Shown: positions 10,774 to 24,033 of the stretch, one piece after another
Position numbering within the stretch: the stretch's first letter is position 1
Layout of the letters: each line of letters opens with the position of its first letter
Assembly: GCA_011947345.1 (NCBI GenBank)
Contig: JAAVTG010000692.1
Coordinates: 1-41,542 of the forward strand
DNA from: Phytophthora quininea
Lineage: Eukaryota; Oomycota; Peronosporomycetes; Peronosporales; Peronosporaceae
Length of the DNA: 41,542 nt
Direction: 5' to 3'
Program-made: the position numbers and the translations under genes
Notes under the pieces: generated by a model
What the model was told of the DNA's origin: nothing
Databases searched by the model: none
Seen by the model: only the letters and a program-made list of their open reading frames with translations

Positions 10774-12258
10774 CCGCTGCACACTGCCACCCGCCCCGAT
10801 ACAGCACATGCTAGCGCAGCAAGCCGCGCGACCACCTCTTGTCCGTCATCTTACCGGCGCTCGCATTCACGACCACGCTCTCCAACTCGCACCATCAAAT
10901 TTCCGCAGGACCGACGATTCCTCGACTGCCATTCGGCGCTGGCTAATTGGCTAATTATGGGCTATCTCGCAAGTGGGACCGCCAATCCGATGAACGGACA
11001 CCTTTATCCTAACGAACTCGAACGTTCTGCTTGGACTGCAAACATGGCAAACATGGCAAACATTGCAAATGTTGCGAACGAGGCGAACGAGGCGAACGGG
11101 GCGAACGAGGCGTAGACGTATGGCTGACGCACGCTTAGGCTGTGGAGTCCGTAAGGGGAGAACCCGTCCGTAAGGGGAGAACCCGTCCGTAAGGAGAACC
11201 CGTCCGTAAGGGGAGAACCCGTAGGCAATACCAGTAGATCGCAGTAGAGTGGCGTAGAGCAGTGCATCCACTACACGAGCCTGGATAAGGAAAGCGCCGC
11301 TGACCGGCTCAGAAGAAGATCAGCGAGAGACGACGAGGAAGATCAGCGAGAGACGACGAGGAAGATCAGCGAGAGACGACGAGGAAGATCAGCGAGAGAC
11401 GACGAGGAAGATCAGCGAGAGACGACGAGGAAGATCAGCGAGAGACTTCTTTCAGAGACGACGAGCGCAGATCCGTCACCACCGGTAGGACCAGCTGAAA
11501 CGTATCGACTTCTCGCTAGAGACGATCAGCAGCCTCGTTACAATCCAAGAGGAGTGGGAAACGGGCGGAAGAAACTGGTGAGTTTACAAGAGAACGCGGA
11601 CGATGGAGTCCGAGAGTCCGAGAGTCCGAGAGTCTGAGAGTCCGAGAGTCCGAGCAGTGTGTTGGTTGGCATGGCGATGTGTTTTGGTGAGGGGAGGGGA
11701 AGGGATTGTTGGCGTGTGTGTTGTGGCACGCTCGCGACTCCGTGCCAGCACGGCTCGGCGGGCCGACGAAACGAGCGAAACGAGCGAAACGAGCGAAACG
11801 AGCGAAAAGGCGTTAAAAGTGTATGCACGGGAATGACAAAAAGTGTGCAAAATGATGAAAGTGGTAAAAATGGACACTAGGGGTATCGATCCCCTTACCT
11901 CCCGCATGCGAAGCGGGCGCTCTACCATTTGAGCTAAGCGCCCACAAACGAAACACCATTATCAACCAATCGACGCGCTCAGATTCACAACCGACAACCA
12001 CAGCCCACCCACGGCCCACACACCATCCACACACGCAACAACGCAATAACGCAACAACGCAATAACGCAATAACGCAACAACGCAACAACACAACAACAC
12101 AACAACACAACAAAAACGTACCCACTTCAAATCATGCACACCACATACAATGCTCGCCACATACAGCATATACAGCACATACAGCCACCCATTCGGACAC
12201 ACAGCGCTCGAAACTACCACGACACGCCAATCAACACACGCCCCTCCACCCCACCCCT
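10774..12258. repeat. Array unit 8
   Basis: 1,485 bp. Four 19-mers with G-run pattern 4-4-2-4, the commonest type (units 8, 9, 10, 12, 13, 16, 19), and six 23-mers. G-to-T at 11604 is shared with units 3 and 16; C-to-T at 11844 is shared with unit 13. Confidence 0.95.
11871..11943 (-). tRNA. tRNA-Ala(CGC) copy 8, consensus
   Basis: 73 nt, identical to copy 3, with T5 terminator. Confidence 0.97.
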
Positions 12259-13743
12259 CCGCTGCACACTGCCACCCGCCCCGATACAGCACATGCTAGC
12301 GCAGCAAGCCGCGCGACCACCTCTTGTCCGTCATCTTACCGGCGCTCGCATTCACGACCACGCTCTCCAACTCGCACCATCAAATTTCCGCAGGACCGAC
12401 GATTCCTCGACTGCCATTCGGCGCTGGCTAATTGGCTAATTATGGGCTATCTCGCAAGTGGGACCGCCAATCCGATGAACGGACACCTTTATCCTAACGA
12501 ACTCGAACGTTCTGCTTGGACTGCAAACATGGCAAACATGGCAAACATTGCAAATGTTGCGAACGAGGCGAACGAGGCGAACGGGGCGAACGAGGCGTAG
12601 ACGTATGGCTGACGCACGCTTAGGCTGTGGAGTCCGTAAGGGGAGAACCCGTCCGTAAGGGGAGAACCCGTCCGTAAGGAGAACCCGTCCGTAAGGGGAG
12701 AACCCGTAGGCAATACCAGTAGATCGCAGTAGAGTGGCGTAGAGCAGTGCATCCACTACACGAGCCTGGATAAGGAAAGCGCCGCTGACCGGCTCAGAAG
12801 AAGATCAGCGAGAGACGACGAGGAAGATCAGCGAGAGACGACGAGGAAGATCAGCGAGAGACGACGAGGAAGATCAGCGAGAGACGACGAGGAAGATCAG
12901 CGAGAGACGACGAGGAAGATCAGCGAGAGACTTCTTTCAGAGACGACGAGCGCAGATCCGTCACCACCGGTAGGACCAGCTGAAACGTATCGACTTCTCG
13001 CTAGAGACGATCAGCAGCCTCGTTACAATCCAAGAGGAGTGGGAAACGGGCGGAAGAAACTGGTGAGTTTACAAGAGAACGCGGACGAGGGAGTCCGAGA
13101 GTCCGAGAGTCGAGAGTCTGAGAGTCCGAGAGTCCGAGCAGTGTGTTGGTTGGCATGGCGATGTGTTTTGGTGAGGGGAGGGGGAAGGGATTGTTGGCGT
13201 GTGTGTTGTGGCACGCTCGCGACTCCGTGCCAGCACGGCTCGGCGGGCCGACGAAACGAGCGAAACGAGCGAAACGAGCGAAACGAGCGAAAAGGCGTTA
13301 AAAGTGTATGCACGGGAATGACAAAAAGCGTGCAAAATGATGAAAGTGGTAAAAATGGACACTAGGGGTATCGATCCCCTTACCTCCCGCATGCGAAGCG
13401 GGCGCTCTACCATTTGAGCTAAGCGCCCACAAACGAAACACCATTATCAACCAATCGACGCGCTCAGATTCACAACCGACAACCACAGCCCACCCACGGC
13501 CCACACACCATCCACACACGCAACAACGCAATAACGCAACAACGCAATAACGCAATAACGCAACAACGCAACAACACAACAACACAACAACACAACAAAA
13601 ACGTACCCACTTCAAATCATGCACACCACATACAATGCTCGCCACATACAGCATATACAGCACATACAGCCACCCATTCGGACACACAGCGCTCGAAACT
13701 ACCACAACACGCCAATCAACACACGCCCCTCCACCCCACCCCT
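12259..13743. repeat. Array unit 9
   Basis: 1,485 bp. 19-mer pattern 4-4-2-4 and six 23-mers. One 8-mer has lost a C near 13110. Confidence 0.95.
13356..13428 (-). tRNA. tRNA-Ala(CGC) copy 9, consensus
   Basis: 73 nt, identical to copy 3, with T5 terminator. Confidence 0.97.
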
Positions 13744-15180
13744 CCGCTGCACACTGCCACCCGCCCCGATACAGCACATGCTAGCGCAGCAAGCCGCGCG
13801 ACCACCTCTTGTCCGTCATCTTACCGGCGCTCGCATTCACGACCACGCTCTCCAACTCGCACCATCAAATTTCCGCAGGACCGACGATTCCTCGACTGCC
13901 ATTCGGCGCTGGCTAATTGGCTAATTATGGGCTATCTCGCAAGTGGGACCGCCAATCCGATGAACGGACACCTTTATCCTAACGAACTCGAACGTTCTGC
14001 TTGGACTGCAAACATGGCAAACATGGCAAACATTGCAAATGTTGCGAACGAGGCGAACGAGGCGAACGGGGCGAACGAGGCGTAGACGTATGGCTGACGC
14101 ACGCTTAGGCTGTGGAGTCCGTAAGGGGAGAACCCGTCCGTAAGGGGAGAACCCGTCCGTAAGGAGAACCCGTCCGTAAGGGGAGAACCCGTAGGCAATA
14201 CCAGTAGATCGCAGTAGAGTGGCGTAGAGCAGTGCATCCACTACACGAGCCTGGATAAGGAAAGCGCCGCTGACCGGCTCAGAAGAAGATCAGCGAGAGA
14301 CGACGAGGAAGATCAGCGAGAGACGACGAGGAAGATCAGCGAGAGACGACGAGGAAGATCAGCGAGAGACGACGAGGAAGATCAGCGAGAGACTTCTTTC
14401 AGAGACGACGAGCGCAGATCCGTCACCACCGGTAGGACCAGCTGAAACGTATCGACTTCTCGCTAGAGACGATCAGCAGCCTCGTTACAATCCAAGAGGA
14501 GTGGGAAACGGGCGGAAGAAACTGGTGAGTTTACAAGAGAACGCGGACGAGGGAGTCCGAGAGTCCGAGAGTCCGAGAGTCTGAGAGTCCGAGAGTCCGA
14601 GCAGTGTGTTGGTTGGCATGGCGATGTGTTTTGGTGAGGGGAGGGGGGGATTGTTGGCGTGTGTGTTGTGGCACGCTCGCGACTCCGTGCCAGCACGGCT
14701 CGGCGGGCCGACGAAACGAGCGAAACGAGCGAAACGAGCGAAACGAGCGAAAAGGCGTTAAAAGTGTATGCACGGGAATGACAAAAAGCGTGCAAAATGA
14801 TGAAAGTGGTAAAAATGGACACTAGGGGTATCGATCCCCTTACCTCCCGCATGCGAAGCGGGCGCTCTACCATTTGAGCTAAGCGCCCACAAACGAAACA
14901 CCATTATCAACCAATCGACGCGCTCAGATTCACAACCGACAACCACAGCCCACCCACGGCCCACACACCATCGCAACAACACGCAACAACGCAATAACGC
15001 AACAACGCAACAACAACAACACAACAACACAACAAAAACGTACCCACTTCAAATCATGCACACCACATACAATGCTCGCCACATACAGCATATACAGCAC
15101 ATACAGCCACCCATTCGGACACACAGCGCTCGAAACTACCACAACACGCCAATCAACACACGCCCCTCCACCCCACCCCT
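13744..15180. repeat. Array unit 10
   Basis: 1,437 bp. 19-mer pattern 4-4-2-4 and five 23-mers. The A/C tract (14970-15035) is shortened and rearranged compared with all other units. Confidence 0.95.
14816..14888 (-). tRNA. tRNA-Ala(CGC) copy 10, consensus
   Basis: 73 nt, identical to copy 3, with T5 terminator. Confidence 0.97.
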
Positions 15181-16666
15181 CCGCTGCACACTGCCACCCG
15201 CCCCGATACAGCACATGCTAGCGCAGCAAGCCGCGCGACCACCTCTTGTCCGTCATCTTACCGGCGCTCGCATTCACGACCACGCTCTCCAACTCGCACC
15301 ATCAAATTTCCGCAGGACCGACGATTCCTCGACTGCCATTCGGCGCTGGCTAATTGGCTAATTATGGGCTATCTCGCAAGTGGGACCGCCAATCCGATGA
15401 ACGGACACCTTTATCCTAACGAACTCGAACGTTCTGCTTGGACTGCAAACATGGCAAACATGGCAAACATTGCAAATGTTGCGAACGAGGCGAACGAGGC
15501 GAACGGGGCGAACGAGGCGTAGACGTATGGCTGACGCACGCTTAGGCTGTGGAGTCCGTAAGGGGAGAACCCGTCCGTAAGGGGAGAACCCGTCCGTAAG
15601 GGGAGAACCCGTCCGTAAAGGGAGAACCCGTCCATAAGGGGAGAACCCGTAGGCAATACCAGTAGATCGCAGTAGAGTGGCGTAGAGCAGTGCATCCACT
15701 ACACGAGCCTGGATAAGGAAAGCGCCGCTGACCGGCTCAGAAGAAGATCAGCGAGAGACGACGAGGAAGATCAGCGAGAGACGACGAGGAAGATCAGCGA
15801 GAGACGACGAGGAAGATCAGCGAGAGACGACGAGGAAGATCAGCGAGAGACTTCTTTCAGAGACGACGAGCGCAGATCCGTCACCACCGGTAGGACCAGC
15901 TGAAACGTATCGACTTCTCGCTAGAGACGATCAGCAGCCTCGTTACAATCCAAGAGGAGTGGGAAACGGGCGGAAGAAACTGGTGAGTTTACAAGAGAAC
16001 GCGGACGAGGGAGTCCGAGAGTCCGAGAGTCCGAGAGTCCGAGAGTCCGAGAGTCCGAGAGTGTGTTGGTTGGCATGGCGATGTGTTTTGGTGAGGGGGG
16101 GGGGGATTGTTGGCGTGTGTGTTGTGGCACGCTCGCGACTCCGTGCCAGCACGGCTCGGCGGGCCGACGAAACGAGCGAAACGAGCGAAACGAGCGAAAC
16201 GAGCGAAACGAGCGAAAAGGCGTTAAAAGTGTATGCACGGGAATGACAAAAAGCGTGCAAAATGATGAAAGTGGTAAAAATGGACACTAGGGGTATCGAT
16301 CCTTTACCTCCCGCATGCGAAGCGGGCGCTCTACCATTTGAGCTAAGCGCCCACAAACGAAACACCATTATCAACCAATCGACGCGCTCAGATTCACAAC
16401 CGACAACCACAGCCCACCCACGGCCCACACACCATCCACACACGCAACAACGCAATAACGCAACAACGCAATAACGCAATAACGCAACAACGCAACAACA
16501 CAACAACACAACAACACAACAAAAACGTACCCACTTCAAATCATGCACACCACATACAATGCTCGCCACATACAGCATATACAGCACATACAGCCACCCA
16601 TTCGGACACACAGCGCTCGAAACTACCACAACACGCCAATCAACACACGCCCCTCCACCCCACCCT
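15181..16666. repeat. Array unit 11
   Basis: 1,486 bp. Five 19-mers, including CGTAAAGGG and CATAAGG variants, five 23-mers and five GAAACGAGC. A long G-run sits near 16095. The 8-mer block lacks the GAGTCTGA variant. The C-run before the next unit is one C shorter, as in units 15 and 19. Confidence 0.95.
16281..16352 (-). tRNA. tRNA-Ala(CGC) copy 11, T stem altered
   Basis: 72 nt. The plus-strand CCCCTT of the T stem reads CCTTT, a 1-nt loss plus a C-to-T change, which weakens the T stem. Confidence 0.78.
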
Positions 16667-18109
16667 CCGCTGCACACTGCCACCCGCCCCGATACAGCAC
16701 ATGCTAGCGCAGCAAGCCGCGCGACCACCTCTTGTCCGTCATCTTACCGGCGCTCGCATTCACGACCACGCTCTCCAACTCGCACCATCAAATTTCCGCA
16801 GGACCGACGATTCCTCGACTGCCATTCGGCGCTGGCTAATTGGCTAATTATGGGCTATCTCGCAAGTGGGACCGCCAATCCGATGAACGGACACCTTTAT
16901 CCTAACGAACTCGAACGTTCTGCTTGGACTGCAAACATGGCAAACATGGCAAACATTGCAAATGTTGCGAACGAGGCGAACGAGGCGAACGGGGCGAACG
17001 AGGCGTAGACGTATGGCTGACGCACGCTTAGGCTGTGGAGTCCGTAAGGGGAGAACCCGTCCGTAAGGGGAGAACCCGTCCGTAAGGAGAACCCGTCCGT
17101 AAGGGGAGAACCCGTAGGCAATACCAGTAGATCGCAGTAGAGTGGCGTAGAGCAGTGCATCCACTACACGAGCCTGGATAAGGAAAGCGCCGCTGACCGG
17201 CTCAGAAGAAGATCAGCGAGAGACGACGAGGAAGATCAGCGAGAGACGACGAGGAAGATCAGCGAGAGACGACGAGGAAGATCAGCGAGAGACGACGAGG
17301 AAGATCAGCGAGAGACGACGAGGAAGATCAGCGAGAGACTTCTTTCAGAGACGACGAGCGCAGATCCGTCACCACCGGTAGGACCAGCTGAAACGTATCG
17401 ACTTCTCGCTAGAGACGATCAGCAGCCTCGTTACAATCCAAGAGGAGTGGGAAACGGGCGGAAGAAACTGGTGAGTTTACAAGAGAACGCGGACGAGGAG
17501 TCCGAGAGTCCGAGAGTCCGAGAGTCAGTGTGTTGGTTGGCATGGCGATGTGTTTGGGTGAGGGGAGGAAGGGATTGTTGGCGTGTGTGTTGTGGCACGC
17601 TCGCGACTCCGTGCCAGCACGGCTCGGCGGGCCGACGAAACGAGCGAAACGAGCGAAAAGGCGTTAAAAGTGTATGCACGGGAATGACAAAAAGCGTGCA
17701 AAATGATGAAAGTGGTAAAAATGGACACTAGGGGTATCGATCCCCTTACCTCCCGCATGCGAAGCGGGCGCTCTACCATTTGAGCTAAGCGCCCACAAAC
17801 GAAACACCATTATCAACCAATCGACGCGCTCAGATTCACAACCGACAACCACAGCCCACCCACGGCCCACACACCATCCACACACGCAACAACGCAATAA
17901 CGCAACAACGCAATAACGCAATAACGCAACAACGCAACAACACAACAACACAACAACACAACAAAAACGTACCCACTTCAAATCATGCACACCACATACA
18001 ATGCTCGCCACATACAGCATATACAGCACATACAGCCACCCATTCGGACACACAGCGCTCGAAACTACCACAACACGCCAATCAACACACGCCCCTCCAC
18101 CCCACCCCT
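16667..18109. repeat. Array unit 12
   Basis: 1,443 bp. 19-mer pattern 4-4-2-4 and six 23-mers, but a contracted 8-mer block and only two GAAACGAGC, which accounts for its short length. Confidence 0.95.
17722..17794 (-). tRNA. tRNA-Ala(CGC) copy 12, consensus
   Basis: 73 nt, identical to copy 3, with T5 terminator. Confidence 0.97.
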
Positions 18110-19588
18110 CCGCTGCACACTGCCACCCGCCCCGATACAGCACATGCTAGCGCAGCAAGCCGCGCGACCACCTCTTGTCCGTCATCTTACCGGCGCTCGC
18201 ATTCACGACCACGCTCTCCAACTCGCACCATCAAATTTCCGCAGGACCGACGATTCCTCGACTGCCATTCGGCGCTGGCTAATTGGCTAATTATGGGCTA
18301 TCTCGCAAGTGGGACCGCCAATCCGATGAACGGACACCTTTATCCTAACGAACTCGAACGTTCTGCTTGGACTGCAAACATGGCAAACATGGCAAACATT
18401 GCAAATGTTGCGAACGAGGCGAACGAGGCGAACGGGGCGAACGAGGCGTAGACGTATGGCTGACGCACGCTTAGGCTGTGGAGTCCGTAAGGGGAGAACC
18501 CGTCCGTAAGGGGAGAACCCGTCCGTAAGGAGAACCCGTCCGTAAGGGGAGAACCCGTAGGCAATACCAGTAGATCGCAGTAGAGTGGCGTAGAGCAGTG
18601 CATCCACTACACGAGCCTGGATAAGGAAAGCGCCGCTGACCGGCTCAGAAGAAGATCAGCGAGAGACGACGAGGAAGATCAGCGAGAGACGACGAGGAAG
18701 ATCAGCGAGAGACGACGAGGAAGATCAGCGAGAGACGACGAGGAAGATCAGCGAGAGACGACGAGGAAGATCAGCGAGAGACTTCTTTCAGAGACGACGA
18801 GCGCAGATCCGTCACCACCGGTAGGACCAGCTGAAACGTATCGACTTCTCGCTAGAGACGATCAGCAGCCTCGTTACAATCCAAGAGGAGTGAAACGGGC
18901 GGAAGAAACTGGTGAGTTTACAAGAGAACGCGGACGAGGGAGTCCGAGAGTCCGAGAGTCCGAGTCCGAGAGTCTGAGAGTCCGAGAGTCCGAGCAGTGT
19001 GTTGGTTGGCATGGCGATGTGTTTTGGTGAGGGGAGGGGAAGGGATTGTTGGCGTGTGTGTTGTGGCACGCTCGCGACCCGTGCCAGCACGGCTCGGCGG
19101 GCCGACGAAACGAGCGAAACGAGCGAAACGAGCGAAAAGGCGTTAAAAGTGTATGCACGGGAATGACAAAAAGTGTGCAAAATGATGAAAGTGGTAAAAA
19201 TGGACACTAGGGGTATCGATCCCCTTACCTCCCGCATGCGAAGCGGGCGCTCTACCATTTGAGCTAAGCGCCCACAAACGAAACACCATTATCAACCAAT
19301 CGACGCGCTCAGATTCACAACCGACAACCACAGCCCACCCACGGCCCACACACCATCCACACACGCAACAACGCAATAACGCAACAACGCAATAACGCAA
19401 TAACGCAACAACGCAACAACACAACAACACAACAACACAACAAAAACGTACCCACTTCAAATCATGCACACCACATACAATGCTCGCCACATACAGCATA
19501 TACAGCACATACAGCCACCCATTCGGACACACAGCGCTCGAAACTACCACAACACGCCAATCAACACACGCCCCTCCACCCCACCCCT
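18110..19588. repeat. Array unit 13
   Basis: 1,479 bp. 19-mer pattern 4-4-2-4 and six 23-mers. C-to-T at 19174 is shared with unit 8. A 2-bp loss near 19078 makes CGCGACCCGTG. Confidence 0.95.
19201..19273 (-). tRNA. tRNA-Ala(CGC) copy 13, consensus
   Basis: 73 nt, identical to copy 3, with T5 terminator. Confidence 0.97.
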
Positions 19589-21006
19589 CCGCTGCACACT
19601 GCCACCCGCCCCGATACAGCACATGCTAGCGCAGCAAGCCGCGCGACCACCTCTTGTCCGTCATCTTACCGGCGCTCGCATTCACGACCACGCTCTCCAA
19701 CTCGCACCATCAAATTTCCGCAGGACCGACGATTCCTCGACTGCCATTCGGCGCTGGCTAATTGGCTAATTATGGGCTATCTCGCAAGTGGGACCGCCAA
19801 TCCGATGAACGGACACCTTTATCCTAACGAACTCGAACGTTCTGCTTGGACTGCAAACATGGCAAACATGGCAAACATTGCAAATGTTGCGAACGAGGCG
19901 AACGGGGCGAACGAGGCGTAGACGTATGGCTGACGCACGCTTAGGCTGTGGAGTCCGTAAGGGGAGAACCCGTCCGTAAGGGGAGAACCCGTCCGTAAGG
20001 GGAGAACCCGTCCGTAAGGGGAGAACCCGTAGGCAATACCAGTAGATCGCAGTAGAGTGGCGTAGAGCAGTGCATCCACTACACGAGCCTGGATAAGGAA
20101 AGCGCCGCTGACCGGCTCAGAAGAAGATCAGCGAGAGACGACGAGGAAGATCAGCGAGAGACGACGAGGAAGATCAGCGAGAGACTTCTTTCAGAGACGA
20201 CGAGCGCAGATCCGTCACCACCGGTAGGACCAGCTGAAACGTATCGACTTCTCGCTAGAGACGATCAGCAGCCTCGTTACAATCCAAGAGGAGTGGGAAA
20301 CGGGCGGAAGAAACTGGTGAGTTTACAAGAGAACGCGGACGAGGGAGTCCGAGAGTCCGAGAGTCCGAGAGTCTGAGAGTCCGAGAGTCCGAGCAGTGTG
20401 TTGGTTGGCATGGCGATGTGTTTTGGTGAGGGGAGGGGAAGGGATTGCTGGCGTGTGTGTTGTGGCACGCTCGCGACTCCGTGCCAGCACGGCTCGGCGG
20501 GCCGACGAAACGAGCGAAACGAGCGAAACGAGCGAAACGAGCGAAACGAGCGAAAAGGCGTTAAAAGTGTATGCACGGGAATGACAAAAAGCGTGCAAAA
20601 TGATGAAAGTGGTAAAAATGGACACTAGGGGTATCGATCCCCTTACCTCCGGCATGCGAAGCGGGCGCTCTACCATTTGAGCTAAGCGCCCACAAACGAA
20701 ACACCATTATCAACCAATCGACGCGCTCAGATTCACAACCGACAACCACAGCCCACCCACGGCCCACACACCATCCACACACGCAACAACGCAATAACGC
20801 AACAACGCAATAACGCAATAACGCAACAACGCAACAACACAACAACACAACAACACAACAAAAACGTACCCACTTCAAATCATGCACACCACATACAATG
20901 CTCGCCACATACAGCATATACAGCACATACAGCCACCCATTCGGACACACAGCGCTCGAAACTACCACAACACGCCAATCAACACACGCCCCTCCACCCC
21001 ACCCCT
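19589..21006. repeat. Array unit 14
   Basis: 1,418 bp, short because it has only three 23-mers and one fewer GCGAACGAG. Four uniform 19-mers; five GAAACGAGC. Confidence 0.95.
20619..20691 (-). tRNA. tRNA-Ala(CGC) copy 14, anticodon-stem variant
   Basis: 73 nt. A C-to-G change on plus at 20651 makes a C29:C41 mismatch in the middle of the anticodon stem. Copies 17 and 19 share it exactly. Anticodon, G3:U70 and terminator are intact. Confidence 0.9.
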
Positions 21007-22514
21007 CCGCTGCACACTGCCACCCGCCCCGATACAGCACATGCTAGCGCAGCAGCCGCGCGACCACCTCTTGTCCGTCATCTTACCGGCGCTCGCATTC
21101 ACGACCACGCTCTCCAACTCGCACCATCAAATTTCCGCAGGACCGACGATTCCTCGACTGCCATTCGGCGCTGGCTAATTGGCTAATTATGGGCTATCTC
21201 GCAAGTGGGACCGCCAATCCGATGAACGGACACCTTTATCCTAACGAACTCGAACGTTCTGCTTGGACTGCAAACATGGCAAACATGGCAAACATTGCAA
21301 ATGTTGCGAACGAGGCGAACGAGGCGAACGGGGCGAACGAGGCGTAGACGTATGGCTGACGCACGCTTAGGCTGTGGAGTCCGTAAGGGGAGAACCCGTC
21401 TGTAAGGGGAGAACCCGTCCGTAAGGAGAACCCGTCCGTAAGGGAGAACCCGTAGGCAATACCAGTAGATCGCAGTAGAGTGGCGTAGAGCAGTGCATCC
21501 ACTACACGAGCCTGGATAAGGAAAGCGCCGCTGACCGGCTCAGAAGAAGATCAGCGAGAGACGACGAGGAAGATCAGCGAGAGACGACGAGGAAGATCAG
21601 CGAGAGACGACGAGGAAGATCAGCGAGAGACGACGAGGAAGATCAGCGAGAGACGACGAGGAAGATCAGCGAGAGACGACGAGGAAGATCAGCGAGAGAC
21701 TTCTTTCAGAGACGACGAGCGCAGATCCGTCACCACCGGTAGGACCAGCTGAAACGTATCGACTTCTCGCTAGAGACGATCAGCAGCCTCGTTACAATCC
21801 AAGAGGAGTGGGAAACGGGCGGAAGAAACTGGTGAGTTTACAAGAGAACGCGGACGAGGGAGTCCGAGAGTCCGAGAGTCCGAGAGTCCGAGAGTCTGAG
21901 AGTCCGAGAGTCCGAGCAGTGTGTTGGTTGGCATGGCGATGTGTTTTGGTGAGGGGAGGGAGGGATTGTTGGCGTGTGTGTTGTGGCACGCTCGCGACTC
22001 CGTGCCAGCACGGCTCGGCGGGCCGACCGAGCGAAACGAGCGAAACGAGCGAAACGAGCGAAACGAGCGAAAAGGCGTTAAAAGTGTATGCACGGGAATG
22101 ACAAAAAGAGTGCAAAATGATGAAAGTGGTAAAAATGGACACTAGGGGTATCGATCCCCTTACCTCCCGCATGCGAAGCGGGCGCTCTACCATTTGAGCT
22201 AAGCGCCCACAAACGAAACACCATTATCAACCAATCGACGCGCTCAGATTCACAACCGACAACCACAGCCCACCCACGGCCCACACACCATCCACACACG
22301 CAACAACGCAATAACGCAACAACGCAATAACGCAACAACGCAACAACACAACAACACAACAACACAACAAAAACGTACCCACTTCAAATCATGCACACCA
22401 CATACAATGCTCGCCACATACAGCATATACAGCACATACAGCCACCCATTCGGACACACAGCGCTCGAAACTACCACAACACGCCAATCAACACACGCCC
22501 CTCCACCCCACCCT
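21007..22514. repeat. Array unit 15
   Basis: 1,508 bp. Four 19-mers (one starting TGTAAGG) and seven 23-mers; seven 8-mers. It has the 1-bp A deletion shared with units 3, 6 and 21. The A/C tract is one 8-mer short and the following C-run is one short, both as in unit 19. The GACGAAACGAGC start of the 9-mer block is altered near 22026. Confidence 0.95.
22136..22208 (-). tRNA. tRNA-Ala(CGC) copy 15, consensus
   Basis: 73 nt, identical to copy 3, with T5 terminator. Confidence 0.97.
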
Positions 22515-24033
22515 CCGCTGCACACTGCCACCCGCCCCGATACAGCACATGCTAGCGCAGCAAGCCGCGCGACCACCTCTTGTCCGTCATCTTACCGGCG
22601 CTCGCATTCACGACCACGCTCTCCAACTCGCACCATCAAATTTCCGCAGGACCGACGATTCCTCGACTGCCATTCGGCGCTGGCTAATTGGCTAATTATG
22701 GGCTATCTCGCAAGTGGGACCGCCAATCCGATGAACGGACACCTTTATCCTAACGAACTCGAACGTTCTGCTTGGACTGCAAACATGGCAAACATGGCAA
22801 ACATTGCAAATGTTGCGAACGAGGCGAACGAGGCGAACGGGGCGAACGAGGCGTAGACGTATGGCTGACGCACGCTTAGGCTGTGGAGTCCGTAAGGGGA
22901 GAACCCGTCCGTAAGGGGAGAACCCGTCCGTAAGGAGAACCCGTCCGTAAGGGGAGAACCCGTAGGCAATACCAGTAGATCGCAGTAGAGTGGCGTAGAG
23001 CAGTGCATCCACTACACGAGCCTGGATAAGGAAAGCGCCGCTGACCGGCTCAGAAGAAGATCAGCGAGAGACGACGAGGAAGATCAGCGAGAGACGACGA
23101 GGAAGATCAGCGAGAGACGACGAGGAAGATCAGCGAGAGACGACGAGGAAGATCAGCGAGAGACGACGAGGAAGATCAGCGAGAGACGACGAGGAAGATC
23201 AGCGAGAGACTTCTTTCAGAGACGACGAGCGCAGATCCGTCACCACCGGTAGGACCAGCTGAAACGTATCGACTTCTCGCTAGAGACGATCAGCAGCCTC
23301 GTTACAATCCAAGAGGAGTGGGAAACGGGCGGAAGAAACTGGTGAGTTTACAAGAGAACGCGGACGATGGAGTCCGAGAGTCCGAGAGTCCGAGAGTCCG
23401 AGAGTCTGAGAGTCCGAGTCCGAGCAGTGTGTTGGTTGGCATGGCGATGTGTTTTGGTGAGAGGGGAAGGGATTGTTGGCGTGTGTGTTGTGGCACGCTC
23501 GCGACTCCGTGCCAGCACGGCTCGGCGGGCCGACGAAACGAGCGAAACGAGCGAAACGAGCGAAACGAGCGAAAAGGCGAAAAGGCGTTAAAAGTGTATG
23601 CACGGGAATGACAAAAAGCGTGCAAAATGATGAAAGTGGTAAAAATGGACACTAGGGGTATCGATCCCCTTACCTCCCGCATGCGAAGCGGGCGCTCTAC
23701 CATTTGAGCTAAGCGCCCACAAACGAAACACCATTATCAACCAATCGACGCGCTCAGATTCACAACCGACAACCACAGCCCACCCACGGCCCACACACCA
23801 TCCACACACGCAACAACGCAATAACGCAACAACGCAATAACGCAATAACGCAACAACGCAACAACACAACAACACAACAACACAACAAAAACGTACCCAC
23901 TTCAAATCATGCACACCACATACAATGCTCGCCACATACAGCATATACAGCACATACAGCCACCCATTCGGACACACAGCGCTCGAAACTACCACAACAC
24001 GCCAATCAACACACGCCCCTCCACCCCACCCCT
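22515..24033. repeat. Array unit 16
   Basis: 1,519 bp, the longest unit. 19-mer pattern 4-4-2-4 and seven 23-mers. G-to-T at 23368 is shared with units 3 and 8. GAAAAGGC is duplicated near 23570. Confidence 0.95.
23646..23718 (-). tRNA. tRNA-Ala(CGC) copy 16, consensus
   Basis: 73 nt, identical to copy 3, with T5 terminator. Confidence 0.97.
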